Origin: CAZDUS01 sp964609375 | GTDB taxonomy: Bacteria; Verrucomicrobiota; Kiritimatiellia; CAIKKV01; CAITUY01 | Assembly (NCBI GenBank): GCA_964609375.1 | Contig: CAZSSA010000053.1 | Coordinates: 1-16,586, forward strand | Direction: 5' to 3' | DNA: 16,586 nucleotides | Shown here: positions 7,519 through 14,042 of the stretch, piece after piece | Position numbering within the stretch: the stretch's first letter is position 1 | Layout of the letters: every line of letters starts with the position of its first letter | Translations under genes and position numbers: made by a program | Notes under the pieces: generated by a model | What the model saw: the letters and a program-made list of their open reading frames with translations, nothing else | Databases searched by the model: none | What the model was told of the DNA's origin: nothing

Positions 7519-7563
7519 AAAATCACCCGAAAGGACAATGCCAATTGGGACGTAAAGGTGCGC

Positions 7564-7572
7564 ATTTTATCA
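7564..7572 (-). promoter_or_regulatory. Extended -10 promoter for the metallopeptidase gene
   Basis: On the - strand TG-A-TAAAAT gives an extended -10 element (TG at 7572-7571, TAAAAT at 7569-7564, 5 of 6 matches). The -35 region is poor, which extended -10 promoters tolerate. Transcription would start near 7557, about 40 bases before ATG 7518. It lies in the 114-bp gap after lpxA, so the peptidase is likely transcribed separately from the lpxA operon. No intrinsic terminator was seen after lpxA. Confidence 0.4.
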
Positions 7573-7632
7573 TGTTCACAGAAAGTGCGAGCTTTTTTTG
7601 CCAAAACAGCGTGCCTGGAGGTATTCCCTCTC

Positions 7633-8436
7633 TTACTCCGTCTCCGCTTCCTCCCCGACAGCAAACCGGCAGATCCCTCGGTGCGCCTGCTCAACAAATA
7701 CGGCCAATTCAGCAGCCGGCCCCTCAGTAAAAAGACCCTTCATCTGCGCCACGGCCTGACTCACATTCTGGCCGGACAGGTAAAGTGTTTTAAAGGCATC
7801 TTTGACCACCTTTCGCTCGGCAGGCGTAAACCCGGAACGACGCAACCCAACCACATTCAAACCCGCCACAATATTTCGACCCATGCTTTGCACCAGGCAA
7901 AACGGGGGAACATCCTTTGACAACCCTGCCGCCCCTCCCACCATGACCAATCGCCCGATCTTGACAAACTGATGGATGGTAACAGCCCCGCTGATGAAGG
8001 CAAAATCACCCACTTCAACATACCCGCCTAACATCGTCCCGTTTGCAATAATCACCCGCTTGCCAAGTTTGCAGTTATGGCCCACATGGACCGTTGCCAT
8101 CAGAAAGCAGTCATCCCCAATTTCAGTAACAGTCCCCGGCTTTGTCCCGCGGTTAATCGTGACACATTCACGCAAGGTACACCGCTTGCCGACTTTCACA
8201 TGGGAGACATCCCCCTTGTACGCCAAGTCCTGCGGCTCACCACCAATTACCGCCCCGGAATAAATGTGACTCCCCTCCCCGATGGTCGTATGCCCCACAA
8301 CCGCGGCATGGGCGTCAATCATACATCCGTCACCCACCTCCGCATGTTCGCCAATCACCGCAAACGGCCCAACCGTGACGTGATCCCCCACCTTCGCCTT
8401 CGGATGTATAACCGCCGTGGAATGTATATCACTCAT
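7633..8436 (-). CDS. lpxA: UDP-N-acetylglucosamine acyltransferase
   Basis: Cytoplasmic left-handed beta-helix enzyme, 267 residues, catalysing the first step of lipid A synthesis: transfer of a 3-hydroxyacyl group from acyl-ACP to UDP-GlcNAc O-3. Hexapeptide repeats run from about residue 8 to 185, with IGGEPQDLAYKG (64-75) and the catalytic-loop VHVGHNC, where H120 aligns with the E. coli catalytic H125. H155 (HQF) aligns with H160; E. coli H144 is Tyr here (GGYVEV, Y139). G168 aligns with E. coli G173, the residue linked to C14 chain-length choice, so a long 3-hydroxyacyl donor is predicted. The C-terminal helical domain is complete. GGGAG sits 5 bases before ATG 8436. It is the last gene of the dksA-lspA-miaA-radC-lpxA cluster, 12 bp after radC, and is not beside lpxD, fabZ or lpxB, as it is in Proteobacteria. 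Confidence 0.95.
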   Translation of the reverse strand: MSDIHSTAVIHPKAKVGDHVTVGPFAVIGEHAEVGDGCMIDAHAAVVGHTTIGEGSHIYSGAVIGGEPQDLAYKGDVSHVKVGKRCTLRECVTINRGTKPGTVTEIGDDCFLMATVHVGHNCKLGKRVIIANGTMLGGYVEVGDFAFISGAVTIHQFVKIGRLVMVGGAAGLSKDVPPFCLVQSMGRNIVAGLNVVGLRRSGFTPAERKVVKDAFKTLYLSGQNVSQAVAQMKGLFTEGPAAELAVFVEQAHRGICRFAVGEEAETE

Positions 8437-8448
8437 ATGGACTCCCTT

Positions 8449-9225
8449 CTAGTTTCCAAACTCCACTATGCCCGACTCACGCATGCTCAGAAAATCACGC
8501 TCCCGGTCACCGGTCTTTCTTCCAAGAACCACATGATCCAGAACTTTGATGCCGATGACCTGCCCCGCCTGCACAAGTTGCCTCGTAATCCGCACATCCT
8601 CCGCCGAAGGCGTTGGATCACCGGAAGGATGATTATGCACGAGAACCAGCGCGGCGCAACCCGATTGAATCGCCGGCTTGAACACCTCCCGCGGATGAAT
8701 AAGACTGGCATCCAAAATCCCCTTGGACACCTCCTGTGCCGCCCCCTTGACCCTGTTGCGGGTGTCGAGCAATAACGTCCAGAACCGCTCGTGATCCAAT
8801 ACTCTCGCCGACGATCGCAGAACCGAAGCGGCATCCTCCGGAGAACGGACAAATACACCACGCTCATCCTTGGTTTCATCCGCCATGCGCCGTGCCAATT
8901 CCAAGGCCGCCTTCACCGTCTGCGCCTTGACCTTTCCCAACCCTTTAAAACGCCGGTTGGAGGCCAATTCTTCAACCGAAGCCCGTGCCACCGCTGTCAA
9001 TGACCCGTAATGCCTCAGAATGGCATCAGCCAAATCAACCACATTCATACCCGCCGACCCGCTTCGAAGCAATACGGCCAGCAGCGCCACCTCCGATACC
9101 TGCTCCACCCCCTGCCGCTCAATCGCCTCACGTGGACGAAGCCGTGCCGGCAAATCGCATACCCGATAACAAACCGGCCCCGCCTCATGGTCCTTCATCT
9201 TGTTTTCTTCACCATTCAAATCCAT
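8449..9225 (-). CDS. radC: RadC family JAMM/MPN+ domain protein
   Basis: A 258-residue RadC-type protein (UPF0758). An N-terminal helix-hairpin-helix-like region (about 30-105, with FKGLGKVKAQTV) precedes a JAMM metal-binding domain. The JAMM residues are intact: E180 (HPREVFK) and HNHPSGDPTPSAED with H197, H199 and D210, the HxH-x10-D pattern. JAMM proteins are often zinc-dependent isopeptidases, but RadC's substrate is unknown and its early link to DNA repair is doubtful. ATG 9225 starts 1 bp after the miaA stop with GGGGA 6 bases upstream. ATG 9198 would give a 249-residue protein beginning nearer the usual family start. The frame stays open upstream to 9294 inside miaA, but that extension is not conserved-looking. 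Confidence 0.92.
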   Translation of the reverse strand: MDLNGEENKMKDHEAGPVCYRVCDLPARLRPREAIERQGVEQVSEVALLAVLLRSGSAGMNVVDLADAILRHYGSLTAVARASVEELASNRRFKGLGKVKAQTVKAALELARRMADETKDERGVFVRSPEDAASVLRSSARVLDHERFWTLLLDTRNRVKGAAQEVSKGILDASLIHPREVFKPAIQSGCAALVLVHNHPSGDPTPSAEDVRITRQLVQAGQVIGIKVLDHVVLGRKTGDRERDFLSMRESGIVEFGN

Positions 9226-9226
9226 A

Positions 9227-10192
9227 TTAAATCCCCAGGGGAGTAGCCCCGACTGTGTCCCATGCCTCAAGCACGCTTGCCGCCGCCGCTTCAACCGGCG
9301 TGGAGCGCCCTATGTGAACCCACTGAATGGACATCTGCCGGCGAAACCAGGTCATCTGCCTCTTCACAAGCTGACGCGTCCGAATCACCGTCAATTCGAT
9401 CGCCTCCGCGCGTGACAACCCACCCCCCAGACAGGCCATCGCCTCCGCGTATCCGATCGCATGCGCCGCCGTCGGCGACAAATCACTTCCCGCCTGGATA
9501 AGGTCCCTCGTCTCATCAAGTAACCCATCCCTATACATGGCGGTCACTCGCTCCTCGATGCGGAGAACCAGCTCCTCGCGCGGCATCGACAACCCCACAA
9601 CCACCGGAGATTCATTGCCTCGCCGCCAGGACTGCGGAGGCCCGGATAATCCGGCTTCATGCCCTTCCAAGGCCCGGATCAACCGGCGTGAATTCTGTTT
9701 GTCCGCCACGGATAGCGCTTCATACCAGGCTTGATTCCGCTCCCGCAACGCCCGCTGCAAACCGCCGATTCCCTCCGCTTCCAACAGCCCCTGCCATCGC
9801 GCTCGCGACTCGGGCAAAGAAACCGGCGCCGTCTCAAGTCCTTCAATCAACCCCCGGAAATATAATCCCGTGCCTCCAACAGCGATGACCCCCTGATCAG
9901 GCGCAAGGGAATCAAGACAACGTCCCGCTTCTTCCAAAAAGCGGGCCACACTGAAGGTCTCAGAGGGATTCACCAGGTCAAGCCCCCAGTACGGCACACA
10001 CCGGCGTTCCGCCACCGAAGGCTTGGCGGTCCCGATATTCATCCCGCGGTAAACAAGCATGGAATCAGCGGAAAGAATCGGCCACCCTTTCCGTTCGGCA
10101 ATCCACTGCGCCACCGCCGTCTTCCCCACTGCCGTAGGGCCAACCAGCATGTACGCCTTACGTGGACTTACTGGTTTTATCACTGGATCCAT
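9227..10192 (-). CDS. miaA: tRNA dimethylallyltransferase
   Basis: A 321-residue enzyme that transfers dimethylallyl from DMAPP to the N6 of A37 in tRNAs reading UNN codons, the first step to i6A/ms2i6A. The P-loop GPTAVGKT lies at 18-25. It is followed by SADSMLVYRGMNIGTAKPS, the tRNA/DMAPP-site signature, then GGTGLYFRGLIEGL, and near the C-terminus QLVKRQMTWFRR, the conserved substrate-contact motif. The insertion domain (around 120-200) is present and length is typical. ATG 10192 overlaps the lspA 3' end by 35 bp. GTG 10198 is also possible. ATG 10150, just after the lspA stop, has a better AAGG site but would cut into the first beta-strand before the P-loop. Context: third gene of the dksA-lspA-miaA-radC-lpxA cluster. 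Confidence 0.95.
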   Translation of the reverse strand: MDPVIKPVSPRKAYMLVGPTAVGKTAVAQWIAERKGWPILSADSMLVYRGMNIGTAKPSVAERRCVPYWGLDLVNPSETFSVARFLEEAGRCLDSLAPDQGVIAVGGTGLYFRGLIEGLETAPVSLPESRARWQGLLEAEGIGGLQRALRERNQAWYEALSVADKQNSRRLIRALEGHEAGLSGPPQSWRRGNESPVVVGLSMPREELVLRIEERVTAMYRDGLLDETRDLIQAGSDLSPTAAHAIGYAEAMACLGGGLSRAEAIELTVIRTRQLVKRQMTWFRRQMSIQWVHIGRSTPVEAAAASVLEAWDTVGATPLGI

Positions 10193-10661
10193 TTGCACCC
10201 ATTTCCCGAAGCGGATGAGCCGGCGCCATCAATGCCGTGATCATGTAAAGTCCCACTCCGATGCAAATGGCAGAATCGGCAACATTGAAGGCCGGAAAAT
10301 GATGCCCCTTCCAATAAAAATCGAGGAAATCAACCACATAGTGAAGCCGAACACGATCCATCAGATTCCCGACAATACCCCCGGCCATCAATCCAAACGC
10401 CACCTTGTGCACCAGCGTGTCATTCAAAAATGACCGTCTGAAAATAACAATCGTGATCAGCATTAAAACTGAAAACAAGGCCAACCAGCCATTGGAACCG
10501 CCAAACATTCCCCAAGCCGCACCCGTGTTGCGGACATAAACAAGATCAAAAAAACCGGGGATAATCGGCAGGGAAGCACCGGGGTAAAACCGTGCCATAA
10601 CCTGATCTTTTGTGATCTGGTCCAGCACCGCCACGGCAACGCTTAGAAGCAGTACCAGCAT
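10158..10661 (-). CDS. lspA: Lipoprotein signal peptidase II
   Basis: An inner-membrane aspartyl protease of 167 residues that removes signal peptides from diacylated prolipoproteins, cutting before the lipid-modified Cys. Visible signatures: DQITK (14-18) in the first membrane helix; VRNTGAAWGMF (43-53); GNLMDR (98-103); VVDFLDFY, holding one catalytic Asp (D111); and FPAFNVADS, holding the other (D129). Four hydrophobic segments are present. The frame is open upstream to 10781, but ATG 10661 gives a first helix of the usual length and a typical family size. No good Shine-Dalgarno is visible before it, and GTG 10691 is an alternative. It lies 49 bp after the dksA-like gene and overlaps miaA. 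A likely client, the lipoprotein at 14043-14801, is in this window. Confidence 0.95.
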   Translation of the reverse strand: MLVLLLSVAVAVLDQITKDQVMARFYPGASLPIIPGFFDLVYVRNTGAAWGMFGGSNGWLALFSVLMLITIVIFRRSFLNDTLVHKVAFGLMAGGIVGNLMDRVRLHYVVDFLDFYWKGHHFPAFNVADSAICIGVGLYMITALMAPAHPLREMGANGSSDKTSKST

Positions 10662-10710
10662 AGGTTGGATCGGTATCAGGCCAAAAGCCACTATGTCGCC
10701 GCCAAACCAG

Positions 10711-11331
10711 TTATTCGTTCTCTTCTGGCTCAACGATTTCAGGAGCTTCCTGCTCCACTCCCTGCTCAAGGGCCTCGCCAAACGGACGGAAGCGCACTCG
10801 CCCCTTCTCAGACGCCGATTGACACTTCACGCATGCACGCGCAAATGGCAGCGCCTGCAGTCGCGCCTTTTCAATCAAACAACCGCAAGTGTCACAAGAC
10901 CCGTATACACCTTCCTTGATCCGGCGCAACGCACTGTCAATTTCAAACACTGAATCCTGTTCGCTACTGACCAGATTCAATGCAAACTCACGATCAAAGT
11001 CATCCGTCCGGTCTTCAGAGGAGCTGTCATCCACATATTTCAGGGTGTCATCGGACAAGGCGGAAATCTGCCCGGTCAACCGATCACGCATCTTGATCAG
11101 GATGTCCTGAATGGTGGCAAGGTGCTTACGGTTAAAATGACTCTTTTTACCCTTCTTTACCGGTTGCTGCGCCTTGACAGCCACAACTGTTTTGGTCACC
11201 GCCTTAACCGCTTTCGTGCGCCTCACAGCCGGCTTTACAGCAGATTTGACAGAAGGTTTTGCCTTGGCCGTTTTTACCACCTTGACTGCCACAGACTTTT
11301 TCGCTGTCGGTTTTTTGATTTTCCTGGCCAT
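10711..11331 (-). CDS. DksA/TraR-type zinc-finger protein with histone-H1-like N-terminal tail
   Basis: A 206-residue protein whose C-terminal half is a DksA/TraR module: a coiled-coil region (about 68-130) with DDFDRE at the tip, then a zinc finger CDTCG...CVKC (C146, C149, C167, C170). DksA-type proteins enter the RNA polymerase secondary channel and tune initiation, often with ppGpp. The E. coli tip motif DPADRA keeps its two Asp here (D110, D113), but the Ala is Glu (E115), so activity may differ. Residues 1 to about 63 are very rich in Lys, Ala and Val with KA/KP repeats, like histone H1 tails, and probably bind nucleic acid. The last 20 residues are strongly acidic. ATG 11331 was preferred over TTG 11352; GAGAG lies just upstream. 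It heads the lspA-miaA-radC-lpxA operon. Confidence 0.88.
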   Translation of the reverse strand: MARKIKKPTAKKSVAVKVVKTAKAKPSVKSAVKPAVRRTKAVKAVTKTVVAVKAQQPVKKGKKSHFNRKHLATIQDILIKMRDRLTGQISALSDDTLKYVDDSSSEDRTDDFDREFALNLVSSEQDSVFEIDSALRRIKEGVYGSCDTCGCLIEKARLQALPFARACVKCQSASEKGRVRFRPFGEALEQGVEQEAPEIVEPEENE

Positions 11332-11393
11332 AAATCTCTCGGTCCTCATCAAATGTACGGTTTAATCTGCCTACCGCAGGCAAAGAGCTAAGC

Positions 11394-11423
11394 TTGATAG
11401 CAAAACCCGTCTCTCAATGTCAA
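11394..11423 (-). promoter_or_regulatory. Promoter of the dksA-lspA-miaA-radC-lpxA operon
   Basis: On the - strand a perfect TTGACA (11423-11418), an 18-base spacer and TATCAA (11399-11394) form a sigma70-type promoter. TG sits one base before the -10 box, giving an extended -10 (TGCTATCAA). Transcription would start near 11387, leaving a leader of about 56 bases before ATG 11331. The leader can form a small 5-bp hairpin (11368-11382, TGCCT/AGGCA). The position right after the infC terminator supports it as the start of a separate operon. Confidence 0.6.
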
Positions 11424-11486
11424 CTGGTTCCGAGACAAATCTTTCGAACGAATAGCTCGAACCACCCGGCTCCTGCCGACAATAGC

Positions 11487-11521
11487 AAAAAAAGCCCCGC
11501 CGCAGGATAACGTCGGGGCTT
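11487..11521 (-). terminator. Intrinsic terminator after infC
   Basis: Read on the - strand, an 8-bp GC-rich stem AAGCCCCG (11521-11514) pairs with CGGGGCTT (11499-11492) around a 14-base loop. It is followed by an unbroken T run reaching 11487 (seven T, two of them within the stem). It begins about 20 bases after the infC stop. It closes the eno-ftsB-lipoprotein-thrS-infC cluster and insulates it from the dksA operon promoter 64 bases further on. Confidence 0.88.
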
Positions 11522-11542
11522 CATCACGGCATCAACAACAGG

Positions 11543-12190
11543 TCATCCTTCCGTACTCGAACCGACTTTCCCGGTTGCCGCCACTGGCGGCACAGGAATG
11601 GGTTTCGCCGCAACACCAGGGACCTGAATCCCGCTCAACGGTGTGCCCAATCCCTCACGTTCCGCCTTGGGAACAACCTTCGTCGTGCGCTGGCTGAGCA
11701 CCATGATAATACTGTTCCCAATGAGCTTGGGAACCATATCCGTCTGCCCGATATCCTCGCACTCCTTCACAACCCGCGTCATCACCGCGAATCCAATCTC
11801 ACGATGGGCGTTCTCGCGACCGCGGAAATAGAGCGAACATTTGACCTTCATCCCTTTTTCGAGAAATCCTCGAATATGATTGATCTTGGTCATGAAATCA
11901 TGATCCGCCACATTCGCGTGGAACTTGATTTCCTTCATCTCGGCCGCATGCTGATGCTTCCGGCCTTCACGCTCCTTGCGGCTTTGCTCATACTTGAATT
12001 TACCAAAATCCATCACGCGACACACCGGCGGCTCTGCGTTTGGTGATATCTCAACCAAATCCAACCCGCTGCGTACCGCCATCGACATAGCTTCACTGAT
12101 CGAGACAACCCCGATCATATCGCCGTTAGGATCAAGCAACCGCACTTGCGGCGCACGAATCCTGTGATTCACTCTGACTGTCGAACGAAT
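11543..12190 (-). CDS. infC: Translation initiation factor IF-3 with AUU start codon
   Basis: IF3 binds the 30S subunit, blocks premature 50S joining and rejects wrong start codons. Starting at ATT 12190 gives 215 residues: N-domain about 1-75, a charged linker (EQSRKEREGRKHQ) and C-domain about 85-175 with EIKF, HIRGFLEKG and FRGREN. ATT is chosen because AAGGAGG (12203-12197) sits exactly 6 bases before it. The resulting N-terminus then contains the family block VRVNHRIRAPQVRL. The first conventional start, GTG 12172, would begin inside that block and has no ribosome site. No ATG is available before it. Rare AUU starts are the known basis of IF3 autoregulation in E. coli. A Pro/Val/Ala-rich tail (176-215) extends beyond the usual C-terminus. 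The thrS stop lies 3 bp upstream. rpmI and rplT, the usual next genes, are absent. Confidence 0.95.
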   Translation of the reverse strand: MRSTVRVNHRIRAPQVRLLDPNGDMIGVVSISEAMSMAVRSGLDLVEISPNAEPPVCRVMDFGKFKYEQSRKEREGRKHQHAAEMKEIKFHANVADHDFMTKINHIRGFLEKGMKVKCSLYFRGRENAHREIGFAVMTRVVKECEDIGQTDMVPKLIGNSIIMVLSQRTTKVVPKAEREGLGTPLSGIQVPGVAAKPIPVPPVAATGKVGSSTEG

Positions 12191-12203
12191 TGCCTACCTC
12201 CTT
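12188..12203 (-). promoter_or_regulatory. infC ribosome binding site and AUU start
   Basis: The - strand reads AAGGAGGTAGGCAATT. A 7-base Shine-Dalgarno is followed by the thrS stop TAG inside the spacer, then ATT. A very strong ribosome site paired with a poor start codon is the arrangement by which IF3 represses its own synthesis in enterobacteria. The overlap with the end of thrS also predicts translational coupling of infC to thrS. Confidence 0.8.
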
Positions 12204-13957
12204 GTTGCGGACCCGCTTACAGTCCCTTTGTTCTCGCCTATCACCTTGCCGGCCACTTCGTCAGTTAGCCGGCGTACAACCTCTTCCAATTTCATGGCGC
12301 CAAGATCCCCCGCCGTACGACTCCGCACAGCCACCGTCCCCTGCTCAACCTCCCGACCACCCATCACCAGCATATAGGGAATCTTCGATATCTGGGCATC
12401 ACGAATCTTGGCCCCGATTTTCTCCGAACCCCGATCAATACTCACACGGAACCCTTGCTCGCGCAAAAGATCCGCGGTGCGTTCCGCTGCTTCAATCTGT
12501 TTGTCCGTAATCGGCAAAATCCGCATCTGCTCCGGAGCAAGCCACAACGGGAAAGCCCCGCCATAATGTTCAACCAGGACACCAAAAAATCGTTCCAAAC
12601 TGCCAAGAAGCGCCCGGTGGACCATATACGGCCGGTGCTCCTTACCGTCATCACCATGATACGCCAGGTCAAACCGCTCAGGCAGATTGAAGTCGAATTG
12701 AATCGTGCTCATCTGCCACTCCCGCCCGATCGCATCCTTGACCTTCAAGTCAATCTTAGGGCCGTAAAACGCCCCACCCCCCTCATCAACCTCAAAGGGA
12801 ATAGCCTCCGCCCTCAACGCCTGCTCCAACGATCGCGTCGCCTGCTCCCACTGGGCGGCTTCTCCCACCGCCTTGGCCGGCCGCGTGGCCAGATAAGCCG
12901 TAATCTCCGTGAAACCGAAAGACCGCCAAATGCTCAACGCAAATTTGACGGTGCGCTTGACTTCGTCCTCAATCTGCTCCGGCGTACAAAAAATGTGCGC
13001 ATCATCCTGGGTAAAGCCACGGACCCGCAATAATCCATGCAGTACACCCGTCTTCTCGTAACGGTATACCGTCCCAAGCTCAGCCCATCTCAGAGGCAAA
13101 TCCCGGTAGGAACGCTTATGGGATTTGTAAATCTGAATATGAAACGGACAATTCATGGGCTTGGCATAGTACGACACCTCGTCAATGTCCATCGGCGCAT
13201 ACATGTTTTCCCGGTAAAATCCCAGATGCCCGGATGTCTCCCATAGTCCCGCCCGTCCAATGTGAGGGGTGTACAGAATCTCGTAGCCCGCCTTAAAATG
13301 CTCCTGACGCCAGTAATCTTCAATGATCGAACGGATACGGGCACCCTTCGGATGCCAATGAATCAACCCCGGCCCAACATCCTCCTGGATGCTGAACAGA
13401 TCAAGCTCCTTGCCCAACTTGCGATGATCCCGCTTCAGAGCCTCTTCCAACTGCAAAATCTGCGCCTCCAACGCCGGCCTTGACTCGGCAACAATGCCGT
13501 AAACACGCTGCAACATCGGGTTGGTTTCAATACCTCGGAAATAGGAACCCGCCACCGAAAGCAGTTTGAACGCCTTGAGTTGCCCGGTACTCGCCACATG
13601 GGGCCCCCGGCATAAATCATAAAAATCGCCACATCGGTAAAAGGTAATGGGTTCACCGGCGGGAATGTCATTGAGCCGCTCAATCTTGTATCGTTGCCGC
13701 TCCGATTCAAGATGCGTTAACGCTTCTTCCCGCGTCATTTCCACCCGCTCAAACGGCAAATCCATAGCGATAAGACGAGCCATTTCCTGCTCAATCGCCG
13801 GGAAATCTTCAGGAGCCAACCGGTGCGCCAAATCGAAATCGTAATAGAACCCGCTGTCCGTTGACGGTCCGATATCGAATTGGACATTCTCAAATAGCCG
13901 ACGGATGGCAGCCGCCATAACATGCGCCGTACTATGGCGCAATAAATCAAAATCCAA
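12194..13957 (-). CDS. thrS: Threonyl-tRNA synthetase lacking the TGS domain
   Basis: A 587-residue class II synthetase charging tRNA-Thr. The editing domain is intact (HSTAH with H8 and H12; DLCRGPH with C116 and H120), so Ser-tRNA-Thr proofreading should work. The catalytic core has all three zinc ligands: C270 (MNCPFH), H321 (TQDDAH) and H447 (YMVHRAL), with the same spacing as E. coli C334, H385 and H511. The anticodon-binding domain fills about 470-580. The usual N-terminal TGS domain (about 60 residues) is missing, and an in-frame TAA just upstream of 13984 rules out an annotation error. Start: TTG 13957 has AGGAG 8 bases upstream; TTG 13984 has none and is less likely. The gene is 85 bp after the lipoprotein gene and 3 bp before infC. 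The short basic C-terminal tail encodes the infC ribosome site. Confidence 0.95.
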   Translation of the reverse strand: MDFDLLRHSTAHVMAAAIRRLFENVQFDIGPSTDSGFYYDFDLAHRLAPEDFPAIEQEMARLIAMDLPFERVEMTREEALTHLESERQRYKIERLNDIPAGEPITFYRCGDFYDLCRGPHVASTGQLKAFKLLSVAGSYFRGIETNPMLQRVYGIVAESRPALEAQILQLEEALKRDHRKLGKELDLFSIQEDVGPGLIHWHPKGARIRSIIEDYWRQEHFKAGYEILYTPHIGRAGLWETSGHLGFYRENMYAPMDIDEVSYYAKPMNCPFHIQIYKSHKRSYRDLPLRWAELGTVYRYEKTGVLHGLLRVRGFTQDDAHIFCTPEQIEDEVKRTVKFALSIWRSFGFTEITAYLATRPAKAVGEAAQWEQATRSLEQALRAEAIPFEVDEGGGAFYGPKIDLKVKDAIGREWQMSTIQFDFNLPERFDLAYHGDDGKEHRPYMVHRALLGSLERFFGVLVEHYGGAFPLWLAPEQMRILPITDKQIEAAERTADLLREQGFRVSIDRGSEKIGAKIRDAQISKIPYMLVMGGREVEQGTVAVRSRTAGDLGAMKLEEVVRRLTDEVAGKVIGENKGTVSGSATRR

Positions 13958-13994
13958 GGGGGTTTCTCCTAAAGCAAGTTGCAAAACAGCGGGC

Positions 13995-14024
13995 AGTTAA
14001 GCGAAAACACCCACTCACTGTCAA
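13995..14024 (-). promoter_or_regulatory. Possible internal promoter before thrS-infC
   Basis: On the - strand a perfect TTGACA (14024-14019) is followed after 18 bases by TTAACT (14000-13995), a weak -10 with 3 of 6 matches. Transcription would start near 13988, about 31 bases before the TTG start of thrS. The -35 box is convincing, the -10 is not. If active it would let thrS-infC be expressed apart from eno-ftsB. Confidence 0.33.
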
Positions 14025-14042
14025 TGAAGAACTGAAAAACGT

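Noticed and set aside
8077..8775. A 232-codon open frame on the + strand
   Set aside because: Runs antisense across parts of both lpxA and radC; His/Arg-rich composition typical of a shadow.
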